Made by a program: the position numbers and the translations under genes. The notes under the pieces were generated by a model. The model saw nothing but the letters and a program-made list of their open reading frames with translations, ran no database searches and was not told the origin of the DNA. A stretch of DNA of 6,910 nucleotides from Thermoanaerobaculaceae bacterium (GTDB lineage Bacteria > Acidobacteriota > UBA4820), in assembly GCA_012798145.1 (NCBI GenBank), contig JAAZNT010000368.1:1-6910 (forward strand), given 5' to 3'. Shown here one piece after another: positions 1 through 6,342 of the stretch (its first letter is position 1; each line of letters opens with the position of its first letter).

Positions 1-450
1 TTCATTTCCCCTTCGGAGATTTTTTTCTGCTTCTTCAAGCTTTGCCTTTGTTCCCTTCAAAGAAGCTTCAACAACTTTTTTTGCCCATCTGGCTCTTTCC
101 ACTGCCGCTTTTGCGTCGCTTTCATCAAGGATCGCAAGAATCTGTCCTTCTTTTACTAAGGAGCCTTCGTCAACAAAAATCTCTTTCACTCTTCCTGTAA
201 TTTTCGCAGCGACAGTCGCTTTCCTCCTCGGAGTTACATATCCGCTTGCGTTCAGCACGACGATAGGTTCGCCGCTTTTTAATTTTGAAACTTTTATCAC
301 TTCAACTTCCAAGGGTTTCTTTTTTAAAAAAAGAAAGACCAAGACTACGACTATGCAAAAGACGATTATGAAAAATGTCTTTAGCCAATTTTGATTATTC
401 AACCTTTTTGAATCATCTATTTTTAGTTTTTGAATTTTGTTTTCTTCCAA
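1..450 (-). CDS. Efflux periplasmic adaptor subunit (HlyD/MacA-like), N-terminal part, runs off the left edge
   Basis: Only the first 150 codons are present and the reading frame is open through base 1. Residues 1-23 are polar and likely cytoplasmic. Residues 24-42 form one hydrophobic membrane anchor (LKTFFIIVFCIVVVLVFLFL region), followed by KKK. Residues 68-110 carry the membrane-fusion-protein signature: ASGYVTPRRKATV, then KITGRVKEIFVDEGSLVKEG and QILAILDESD, which is the first half of the biotinyl/lipoyl-like barrel-sandwich domain. From about residue 111 an Ala/Lys/Glu-rich helix begins, as expected for the alpha-hairpin. Known adaptors of this family bridge an inner-membrane ABC (MacB-type) or RND transporter to an outer-membrane channel. 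The permease is probably further left, which is inference. The start is TTG at 448-450, preceded by AAAGGAG at 6-nt spacing; an in-frame TAA lies just upstream and no better start exists. It begins 21 bp after the helicase stop, so it is probably in the same operon. Confidence 0.88.
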   Translation of the reverse strand, partial: MEENKIQKLKIDDSKRLNNQNWLKTFFIIVFCIVVVLVFLFLKKKPLEVEVIKVSKLKSGEPIVVLNASGYVTPRRKATVAAKITGRVKEIFVDEGSLVKEGQILAILDESDAKAAVERARWAKKVVEASLKGTKAKLEEAEKNLRRGNE

Positions 451-456
451 ATTCAA

Positions 457-463
457 CTCCTTT
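457..463 (-). promoter_or_regulatory. Ribosome binding site that decides the adaptor TTG start
   Basis: On the minus strand AAAGGAG lies 6 nt before the TTG at 448-450. Another in-frame TTG (454-456) directly abuts this motif and is too close to be used. The site lies in the 21-bp gap after the helicase stop codon. Confidence 0.7.
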
Positions 464-471
464 CCAAAAAA

Positions 472-2400
472 TTATTTTAATCTGCTAAAAAAACTTTTTA
501 CCAAATCCAAAGAATGGGTTACAGGAAAAGGCGGAAGACTCTTGAGCATCCTTTTTCCATAACCTTTTGTTATAAGCCGAGAGTCAAGACAGGCGACAAC
601 CCCTTTGTCAGTTTTTGACCTTATCAATCTTCCCATTCCTTGCTTCAATATCATAGCTGCCATAGGGAGCTGGTAAAGGTTGAATGGATCTTCTCCTTTT
701 TCCTTCAGTTCCTGAATACGGGCTTCAACGAGAGGCTCTGAAGGTGAAGCAAATGGAATCTTATCCAGAACAACCAAAGATAGTGCTTCTCCCTGAACAT
801 CAATGCCCTGCCAGAAGGAACTGGTCGCGACAAGAATAGCGTTTCCCTTTTCTCTGAATTCTTTTAACAGCGCCCCTTTTGGCATATCTCCCTGAATAAA
901 AATCGGAAACCTTGTGTCATTTTTAAGGATTTCATAAATCGCTTTCATATTTTTTATTGATGTGCAAAGGACGAACGCTCTTCCGTTCGAAAAATCTATC
1001 AGGTTTTTGATTGTGGCTATGGCGTTAGGAAGAAATTCTTCAGAGTTTGGGTCGGGAAAGGAATCTGGTATAAAAAAAAGCCCTTGACTGCGAAAATCAA
1101 AGGGACTTTCTATTCTAATTGAATGAAAATCGGCGTTGATGCCGAGTCTTTTAGAAATGTAGTCAAAAGAATCGTTTACCGAAAGCGTGGCAGAGGTAAG
1201 AATTAAACTCTTCATTTTTGAAACGAGAGTTTCTCTTATCAAATTTCCAACATTTATCGGGCTTGCTGAAAGAACAACATTGGAATTTCTTTTTTCAATG
1301 CTTTTTACATAATCTCTTGTTTCTTCTTCTATTATAAATGAAAGCGATTCACTTATGTTTTTAAGTCTTTCATTTAGCCCTATGAAAATATCTTCGGGGA
1401 TTTTTTTCTCCAGAGAAGCGTGAAAATTGGATAAAGAAGAAATCATAGAATTTAAATTATTTTTGGCTAATGAAATTTCTTCTATGTTCAATTTTCTTCT
1501 TTCTGGAATATCTGCAAAAGATGTGAAAAATCTTTCAACTTCTTCTGTAATAGCGCTTTTTCTTTTGTGGCGCTTCTCTGGCTGGATCTCTCTCAAACAG
1601 TCATAAATCCATTCTTCAATCATTCTTTTTGAAACCGACACGCCGAAAAATGTGGTCGCAGAATCTTCAGCGTCATGCGCTTCATCAATAATTAAATTAT
1701 TAAAACTCGGCAGAACAGAAGCGCTCACATTTTTTGCCTTTAATGAACAGTCTGCAAAAAGAATGTGGTGGTTGGTGATTATTATGTCAGCTTTTTCTGC
1801 GTTTCTCTTTAATCTAAAAAGAAAGCAATCTTCGAAAAAAGGGCACTTGCTTAAAAGACATCTTTCCTGCCTTATATTTATTTGGTTCCAAAAATCAATC
1901 TCTTCAGGAAGTTCTTTCAATTCACTCTTTTCTCCAGTTTTTGTTGTTGTTGCCCATTTTTCGACAATGGAATAAAGATCTGTCTCTGATGGATCCTTAA
2001 AAAGGGGATTTCTCCTGAAGCGATCATAATAAAAAAGGCAGAGGTAATTTGCTTTGCCCTTTATTTTTAAATAAGTTGCTTTTTGATTCAAAATTTCTAT
2101 GGCGAGAGGAACATCCTTGTCGGCAAGTTGGTCTTGAAGGGCTTTTGTCCTTGTGGCTATTACAACTCTTTGTTTCAACGCGATTGCTGGGATAAGATAG
2201 GCAAGACTTTTTCCCGTTCCTGTTCCCGCCTCCGCCAGCATTATTCCTTTGCCTTCAAGAATTTCTCCAAAAAGGGAAGCAAGTCTTATTTGCTCTTTTC
2301 TATATTCATAGAAAGGCATTTTTGAAAGAGGCCCATTTTTACCAAGGACTTTTTCTATAAATTCTTCTGTCAGAAAAAAGTTAGAGTTCACTTCTTTCAA
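472..2400 (-). CDS. dinG: DinG/YoaA-family ATP-dependent Fe-S DNA helicase (XPD-like, superfamily 2)
   Basis: The 642-residue protein has a complete XPD/DinG helicase set. A Q-motif-like region (YRKEQIRLA) is at 33-41. Walker A AGTGTGKS is at 58-65 (Lys64), motif Ia is near 81-92, TNHHILFAD is at 209-217, and the DEAH box is at 239-242. SATLS is at 403-407, SFWQGIDVQGE at 528-538, and the arginine-finger motif QGMGRLIRS at 587-595. Four cysteines, C121, C181, C186 and C192, sit between motifs Ia and II. Their last two gaps (x4, x5) match the 4Fe-4S ligand spacing of E. coli DinG. DinG-type enzymes unwind DNA 5' to 3' and resolve R-loops, forked DNA or G-quadruplexes. The N-terminal exonuclease domain found in some Gram-positive DinG proteins is absent. 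The start is uncertain: TTG at 2398-2400 has AAAAGG only 3 nt upstream, while GTG at 2389-2391 would give 12-nt spacing. Either start overlaps the upstream amidotransferase gene. DinG and YoaA cannot be separated from sequence alone, so the symbol is a family-level call. Confidence 0.93.
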   Translation of the reverse strand: MKEVNSNFFLTEEFIEKVLGKNGPLSKMPFYEYRKEQIRLASLFGEILEGKGIMLAEAGTGTGKSLAYLIPAIALKQRVVIATRTKALQDQLADKDVPLAIEILNQKATYLKIKGKANYLCLFYYDRFRRNPLFKDPSETDLYSIVEKWATTTKTGEKSELKELPEEIDFWNQINIRQERCLLSKCPFFEDCFLFRLKRNAEKADIIITNHHILFADCSLKAKNVSASVLPSFNNLIIDEAHDAEDSATTFFGVSVSKRMIEEWIYDCLREIQPEKRHKRKSAITEEVERFFTSFADIPERRKLNIEEISLAKNNLNSMISSLSNFHASLEKKIPEDIFIGLNERLKNISESLSFIIEEETRDYVKSIEKRNSNVVLSASPINVGNLIRETLVSKMKSLILTSATLSVNDSFDYISKRLGINADFHSIRIESPFDFRSQGLFFIPDSFPDPNSEEFLPNAIATIKNLIDFSNGRAFVLCTSIKNMKAIYEILKNDTRFPIFIQGDMPKGALLKEFREKGNAILVATSSFWQGIDVQGEALSLVVLDKIPFASPSEPLVEARIQELKEKGEDPFNLYQLPMAAMILKQGMGRLIRSKTDKGVVACLDSRLITKGYGKRMLKSLPPFPVTHSLDLVKSFFSRLK

Positions 2401-3094
2401 TCGCCTTTTCTCTCAGCCATTTTGCGAGACTCTTTGAAAGGGGGGAGTGAGGTGTCCTTTCTGGATGCCACTGAATACCTTTTATAAAAGGATAATCATA
2501 AGATTCTATTGCTTCTATTACTTTGTCGGGACCATAAGTGCTGGCGTAAAAGGAATGCGCCAATCTGCCTACGGCTTGGTGGTGAGAAGATGAAACCCTT
2601 GTGTCTTTTGTGAAAGAGAGTTTTTTAATGAAACTTTCTCCCTTAGGGTATATTCTGTGCAGAACCGGGGCTTTAGATTCTTTTTTTCTATGATGGGAAA
2701 GGGGGTCGTCAAGATGAAAAATCAGCGTTCCCCCAAAGGCGACATTTATAACTTGACATCCGAGACAGATTCCTAAAACGGGGATATTTAATCTTGCACA
2801 CCTCCATAATAGAGCCGATTCAAAAGAAGTTCTTTCAATATCACAAAAATCTTCGCAATTTTCTTCAACGCTTCCACCATAAAATTTGGGAAGGATGTCT
2901 TTTCCTCCGGGAATCACCACCGCTGAAACAGTTTCAAGCATTGAATCTTCCATTCCCGGCAGTGAGGGAAAAACGATGGGTACAATGTTTTCTTTGCTCA
3001 ACCATCTTAGAATCGGTTTGTCCACCCTCACATATTTGCTTTTTCCTTCGCTGCTCCAGTCGGAAGTTACTCCTACGAAAGGTTTTAAAACCAT
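2381..3094 (-). CDS. Peptidase C26 / class I glutamine amidotransferase-like protein (PuuD-like gamma-glutamyl hydrolase family)
   Basis: The protein has 237 residues, close to the usual length for the family (about 230-255). It begins with KPFVGVTSDW and carries VIPGGKDILP at 60-69. The nucleophile elbow GICLGCQVINVAFGG at 108-122 gives catalytic Cys110. SSHHQAV is at 169-175, and QWHPE at 208-212 supplies His210 and Glu212, so the Cys-His-Glu triad is complete. Characterised members hydrolyse gamma-glutamyl amides, for example gamma-glutamyl-GABA in putrescine breakdown, or act on related small gamma-glutamyl compounds. No other putrescine-pathway gene is in the window, so the substrate is unknown. 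No signal peptide is seen, so the protein is probably cytoplasmic. ATG at 3092-3094 overlaps the upstream TAA by one base, with AAGGA 6 nt before it, which indicates translational coupling. Its 3' end overlaps the helicase start by up to 20 nt. Confidence 0.9.
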   Translation of the reverse strand: MVLKPFVGVTSDWSSEGKSKYVRVDKPILRWLSKENIVPIVFPSLPGMEDSMLETVSAVVIPGGKDILPKFYGGSVEENCEDFCDIERTSFESALLWRCARLNIPVLGICLGCQVINVAFGGTLIFHLDDPLSHHRKKESKAPVLHRIYPKGESFIKKLSFTKDTRVSSSHHQAVGRLAHSFYASTYGPDKVIEAIESYDYPFIKGIQWHPERTPHSPLSKSLAKWLREKAIERSEL

Positions 3095-3648
3095 TATTTA
3101 TCCTTGATTTTTTCTATTTCCTTATCCACTTTCCCGCCAGTCCAATCTACAGCGCCCTCTCTTTTGAAGACAATATTTCCGCTTTTATCTAAGATTATTG
3201 TTGTTGGAATTCCATTGATATTAAATGACGAAGCGGCGGCGCCTTTGTCAAAATAACATTTAATCTCCTGCTCATATTGACTAAAGAATTTATCTGCGTC
3301 TGATTTGTTCTTGTCAAGAGAAATTGGAACTATAAATAAATCGTCTCTTTTGGAGTTCGCTTTTGCCCATTGAATAAATTCTGGAAATTCTTTTCTGCAT
3401 GGCGGGCACCACCCGGCAAAAAAATGAATGACAGCAATTTTTCCTTTAAGGTCATCGGCTTTCAATGCTGAATCATCTTTTATGGAACTTACAACCCAAT
3501 TAGTATTTGTTCTTAAATTTTCTTTGTTATCAGTTTTGGAGAACCTGCAGGAAATTAAAAAAGCAAGAGATAAAGAAAAAAGCAGGAGAAAAACCCAAAC
3601 AATTATTGAACTTGCCTTTAAACCAAAAAGTTTCTTAATATTATTCAT
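3094..3648 (-). CDS. TlpA/ResA-like thioredoxin-fold lipoprotein
   Basis: The 184-residue protein starts at ATG 3646-3648. Residues 1-34 form a signal sequence: basic MNNIKK, a hydrophobic run from about 14 to 33, and then LISC, a good lipobox with lipidated Cys34 expected. The thioredoxin-like domain follows, with IAVIHFFAGWCPPCR at 71-85 holding the redox pair Cys81/Cys84. The conserved cis-proline lies in GIPTT (Pro148), followed by IILDKSGNIVFKREG. TlpA/ResA-type proteins act on the periplasmic side of the membrane, typically reducing disulphides in apocytochromes c or other envelope proteins. The partner here is unknown, since no cytochrome c maturation gene is nearby. An upstream in-frame TTG (3658-3660) would add MEEL, but it falls inside the Shine-Dalgarno sequence and is rejected. 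This is the first gene of the leftward operon, and its stop overlaps the next ATG by one base. Confidence 0.9.
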   Translation of the reverse strand: MNNIKKLFGLKASSIIVWVFLLLFSLSLAFLISCRFSKTDNKENLRTNTNWVVSSIKDDSALKADDLKGKIAVIHFFAGWCPPCRKEFPEFIQWAKANSKRDDLFIVPISLDKNKSDADKFFSQYEQEIKCYFDKGAAASSFNINGIPTTIILDKSGNIVFKREGAVDWTGGKVDKEIEKIKDK

Positions 3649-3651
3649 TAG

Positions 3652-3658
3652 CTCCTCC
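3652..3658 (-). promoter_or_regulatory. Strong ribosome binding site of the thioredoxin gene
   Basis: The minus strand reads GGAGGAGCTAATG. The GGAGG core is 5 nt from ATG 3646-3648. This decides the start and rules out the TTG that overlaps the motif. Confidence 0.85.
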
Positions 3659-3755
3659 AAACCATATATTATTGCAATCTATTGGAAATAAGACAAGTGA
3701 GCGGAATTATGGCACAATTGTGGTAAAATAAAAATCTATTAGAATCTGAAAGGAA

Positions 3756-3793
3756 TTTTTGCCTTTATATTGGCTTGAGTATTAAGGCAAAAA
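3756..3793. repeat. Imperfect 38-bp inverted repeat, candidate operator between divergent operons
   Basis: The arms TTTTTGCCTT (3756-3765) and AAGGCAAAAA (3784-3793) are perfect 10-bp complements. After one mismatch (3766/3783) the pairing continues for five more pairs, one of them G-T, down to a 6-base loop at 3772-3777. The repeat contains the candidate -35 box and most of the spacer of the rightward promoter. No T-run follows the stem on either strand, so it does not look like an intrinsic terminator. Binding by a dimeric regulator is inference. Confidence 0.6.
3764..3790 (-). promoter_or_regulatory. Weak candidate promoter for the leftward operon
   Basis: On the minus strand TTGCCT (3785-3790) and TATAAA (3764-3769) are separated by 15 bp, a short spacing. 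It would give a leader of about 100 nt before the thioredoxin gene. An alternative is TTGTCT (3691-3696) with TAATAT (3666-3671) at 19 bp, also poorly spaced and very close to the ribosome binding site. The leftward operon must start somewhere in this region, but the sequence does not settle where. Confidence 0.25.
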
Positions 3794-3803
3794 GTTATAA
3801 AAT
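3775..3803 (+). promoter_or_regulatory. Candidate sigma70-type promoter of the FecR/GGDEF/mreB operon
   Basis: TTGAGT (3775-3780) and TAAAAT (3798-3803) are separated by 17 bp, matching the -35 and -10 consensus at four and five of six positions. Transcription would start near 3810. This leaves a leader of about 25 nt that contains the ribosome binding site AAGGGG (3821-3826), 8 nt before the ATG at 3835. The -35 box lies inside the inverted repeat at 3756-3793. Confidence 0.55.
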
Positions 3804-3834
3804 ATGAAATGTTTGCAGGAAAGGGGTAGCGAAA

Positions 3835-5259
3835 ATGGCAAAAGGTTCGGTGAAGCCTCCTGTAGAGTGGGTTACATTTCGTTATAGGGATGTCTATCTT
3901 ATAGTTGGAATTATAGCGTCTTTAATCGTTTTAGGTGTCGGCGCTGTTATTTGGTATCAATATGCTGGCAACCCGCGCTCCAAGGCGGAGATGAAGATCA
4001 AAAAAGCTAAAGATAAATACGCTGAAGTAGAGCAGGCAGGCGTAGGTTCAAAATCTAATCTGCGTATGGCCAGTGAAAATATTCAGAAGGCTGAAAGCGC
4101 TTTTGAAAAACAAAATTACGGAACAGCCGCTTCGCTTGCGGCGGAAGCCTTTGAAATACTTAAAAATATTAAGGGCAACGAGGAAAATTACGCTACAATA
4201 GCAGAGCTTGATGGGACAGTTGAAATTAAAAAGGCAAACGCGCACATCTTTAAAACTGCAAAAAAGGGAGAATTTGTTGGAGAAGGTGATATTGTAAAAA
4301 CAGGTCCCGGGTCAAGTGGTAAAATAAAATATCCCAACGGAGAATACCACGATTTATATCCTGATTCTTATATTATTGTGGAGAATTTAAAGAAAAAGGT
4401 TGGCGGGGGAACTTTTGTCAAGACAAAACTGGAACAGGGAACTGTTGAAAAACAAACTCCCGCTGATATGAATCCTAATGATGAAAGTGTTATTGAAACG
4501 GCAAATGCAAAATTCAAGTCTGGTCCTGCATCAAGACTTTCAGTTGAAAGAACTGAAGGAAAAGGAACAAAGGCAAAAGCGCTTTCAGGAGACATTGAAG
4601 CTCAAATCGGTTCAGAGACAAGAAAACTTAACGCTGCTTCAAGCGGGATAGCAGTAAGCATTTCTGAAATGGGTTCAGTGAGCATTTCGGAATTGATATC
4701 TCCTCCAAATCCAATCCAGCCAAGAGCTGATCAGATAATTCAACTTGAAGACCCTGCTTCTGCTACATTGACATTTGAATTGGAAAATTCCTCAAAGACA
4801 CCTACAAGATTTCAACTCTCGTCAAAACCCATTTTTCAAAAAAGCTCAATTATAATTGAAAAGGCACAAGTATCCGAAAATAATTTAAAGATGAAAGGAC
4901 TTGTTCCAAGCACTTATTATTGGAGGATTAGAGCGGAAGGGGACGAAGACAAGTGCTACTGGTCAACTTCCCAAAAATTTAAAATTATTCAAAAATTAAA
5001 GACTCCAAAAATTGAAAGAAATCTTAAACTGGAGGTTTCATACACACCACTTGGCGATGGAGTTATTATTAGAGGAAAAACCAATCCCGGCATTCATGTA
5101 TCGGTTAACGACATTGAGATTTCTATTAACTCTGATGGAAGTTTCAATAAAATTGTGCTTTTTAGCGAATTGGGCAATCAGGTTGTTGTTGTAAGAGCGT
5201 TTGATGACCAAGGCAACGAAAAAATCTGGCAGAAATCCTTTGCATCATCGCAGATGTAA
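3835..5259 (+). CDS. Membrane-anchored FecR-domain protein with FN3-like and Ig-like C-terminal modules
   Basis: The 474-residue protein has a short basic N-terminus and one transmembrane helix at about 20-42. The rest is probably periplasmic; no cleavage site or lipobox is seen. Residues 47-113 are a charged, Ala-rich helical segment resembling a helical hairpin or TPR-like unit. A FecR-type domain follows at about 120-205, with ATIAELDGTVEIKK, GEFVGEGDIVKTGPGSSGKI and PNGEYHDLYPDSYI, and a beta-rich continuation runs to about 287. After a proline-rich linker (SPPNPIQP) there is a fibronectin-III-like module at about 305-386 (ending STYYWRIRAEGD and YWSTSQKFKI). An Ig-like module follows at about 390-470 (GVIIRGKTNPGIHVSVND, then VVVRAFDDQGN). 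Classic FecR relays iron-siderophore signals to a sigma factor, but no sigma or TonB-receptor gene is adjacent, so that role is unlikely. Stand-alone FecR/FN3 proteins are of unknown function; ligand or cell-wall binding is inference. It is first in an operon with a diguanylate cyclase and mreB. Confidence 0.85.
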   Translation: MAKGSVKPPVEWVTFRYRDVYLIVGIIASLIVLGVGAVIWYQYAGNPRSKAEMKIKKAKDKYAEVEQAGVGSKSNLRMASENIQKAESAFEKQNYGTAASLAAEAFEILKNIKGNEENYATIAELDGTVEIKKANAHIFKTAKKGEFVGEGDIVKTGPGSSGKIKYPNGEYHDLYPDSYIIVENLKKKVGGGTFVKTKLEQGTVEKQTPADMNPNDESVIETANAKFKSGPASRLSVERTEGKGTKAKALSGDIEAQIGSETRKLNAASSGIAVSISEMGSVSISELISPPNPIQPRADQIIQLEDPASATLTFELENSSKTPTRFQLSSKPIFQKSSIIIEKAQVSENNLKMKGLVPSTYYWRIRAEGDEDKCYWSTSQKFKIIQKLKTPKIERNLKLEVSYTPLGDGVIIRGKTNPGIHVSVNDIEISINSDGSFNKIVLFSELGNQVVVVRAFDDQGNEKIWQKSFASSQM

Positions 5260-6328
5260 AAGTGAAGATAAATCTTCAGAAAAGGTAAAATGCCTTGCTG
5301 AAGAACTTCATTCTAAATCTGAGCAATTAAGACTTCTTTCAGAGGTTATACGAACTGCAAATTCATACCTTGAGCCCGACGCCGTAATTAATTTCATTAT
5401 GGAAAGAATAAGGCATCTTGTTGAATGTCAGGCGTGGAGTCTTCTATTGCTCGATGAAGAAAGCAACCAGCTCTATTTTAAAGCAGCGCTTGGAGAAAAA
5501 TCTGATAAACTTTCAGAAATAAGGTTAAAAATTGGCGAAGGAGTGGCGGGCAAAGCGGTGGAAACGGGACAGCCGATGATAGTTGATGATGCTCAAAAAT
5601 GTCCATATTTCAATCCAGAAATAGATCGACTGACAAATTTCAAAACAAGAAACATCCTTGCTGTTCCTTTGAAAGCAAGGGGGAAAATCATAGGCGCTTT
5701 TGAAATCATAAACAAAAAAGGTAAATCAGAAGACAGTTTTACCGAAAAAGATCTTGAGACTGTGATGCTGTTTCTCGAGCCGGCCGCCATTGCACTTGAA
5801 AACGCTATGCTTTTTCAAAAAACGAAAGAACTGACTCTTATTGATGATTTAACTCATCTTTTTAACACAAGATATTTGTATCAGAGTTTGAAGTCAGAGA
5901 TTTCAAGGGGGAAAAGATATGGATATCCTCTTGCGGTTATCTTTCTTGACCTTGATGGTTTCAAAGCGGTAAACGACATCAACGGGCATCTTGTTGGAAG
6001 CGCCACTTTGAAAATAGTTGCGAAAATCTTGAAAGATGGTATTAGGAATGTTGATATAGCGGCAAGGTATGGAGGAGACGAATTCACTTTGATCCTTCCA
6101 AATACCGATGCAGAGGGAGCAAAAGTCGTTGCAGAAAGATTGAGGTCGAAGATTGAAAACCATCCTTATGAAGAAGATTTAGGGGTAAAAATAAAACTTT
6201 CTGCAAGTTTTGGAATTGCTATATTTCCTCAAAATGGGGACAACCCGGAAGTTTTAATCCAAAAAGCAGATCAGGCAATGTATAAAGTCAAAGAGACAAC
6301 CAAAAACGCAATATGTGTAAGTGACTAA
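5201..6328 (+). CDS. GAF-GGDEF diguanylate cyclase
   Basis: The protein has up to 375 residues. A basic N-terminus and a short coiled-coil-like helix (about 25-55) precede a GAF sensory domain at about 56-205 (KIGEGVAGKAVETGQPMIVD at 110-129, ILAVPLKARGKIIGAFEIIN at 152-171). A linker helix leads to the GGDEF domain at about 211-373. It contains LTLIDDLTHLFNTRYL, FLDLDGFKAVND (metal-binding Asp250) and the active-site GGDEF at 291-295. The inhibitory RxxD site is R282-D285, exactly five residues before GGDEF. It should therefore make c-di-GMP from two GTP and be product-inhibited. The usual GHxxGD motif reads GHLVGS, with Ser267 in place of the Asp. No membrane segment or signal peptide is seen, so it is cytoplasmic, and the GAF ligand is unknown. 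The start is uncertain: ATG 5201, ATG 5204 and TTG 5240 all overlap the FecR gene and none has a strong ribosome binding site, which suggests coupling to FecR translation. Confidence 0.93.
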   Translation: MMTKATKKSGRNPLHHRRCKSEDKSSEKVKCLAEELHSKSEQLRLLSEVIRTANSYLEPDAVINFIMERIRHLVECQAWSLLLLDEESNQLYFKAALGEKSDKLSEIRLKIGEGVAGKAVETGQPMIVDDAQKCPYFNPEIDRLTNFKTRNILAVPLKARGKIIGAFEIINKKGKSEDSFTEKDLETVMLFLEPAAIALENAMLFQKTKELTLIDDLTHLFNTRYLYQSLKSEISRGKRYGYPLAVIFLDLDGFKAVNDINGHLVGSATLKIVAKILKDGIRNVDIAARYGGDEFTLILPNTDAEGAKVVAERLRSKIENHPYEEDLGVKIKLSASFGIAIFPQNGDNPEVLIQKADQAMYKVKETTKNAICVSD

Positions 6329-6330
6329 CA

Positions 6331-6335
6331 AGGAG
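6331..6335 (+). promoter_or_regulatory. Ribosome binding site of mreB
   Basis: AGGAG lies 7 nt before the ATG at 6343-6345 and directly after the stop of the diguanylate cyclase gene. There is no room for a promoter in the 14-bp gap, so mreB is either read from upstream or has a promoter inside the cyclase gene. Confidence 0.8.
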
Positions 6336-6342
6336 AAATAAA

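Noticed and set aside
1652..1975. Plus-strand open frame of 107 codons opposite the helicase gene
   Set aside because: It lies wholly antisense to a helicase with intact motifs on both sides. Its translation has no recognisable domain and it has no ribosome binding site of note.
2794..3192. Plus-strand open frame of 132 codons opposite the amidotransferase and thioredoxin genes
   Set aside because: It crosses the junction of two well-supported minus-strand genes and its Phe/Ser/Leu-rich translation is typical of an antisense shadow.
3713..3722. Perfect 10-bp palindrome CACAATTGTG in the intergenic region
   Set aside because: A palindrome of this length is expected by chance about once per kilobase, and the flanking bases do not extend it. 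It could be an operator, but nothing else supports that.
3756..3793. Reading the inverted repeat as a rho-independent terminator
   Set aside because: Neither strand has a T-run after the stem (the 3' side is A-rich on both), the GC part is short, and it lies between divergent genes where no transcript needs to end.
4657..4692. Direct repeat of about 12 bp (AGCATTTCtGAA / AGCATTTCgGAA) at a 24-bp period in the FecR-protein gene
   Set aside because: There are only two copies, encoding SISE twice within a beta-rich segment. This is too short to call a repeat array or a mobile element footprint.
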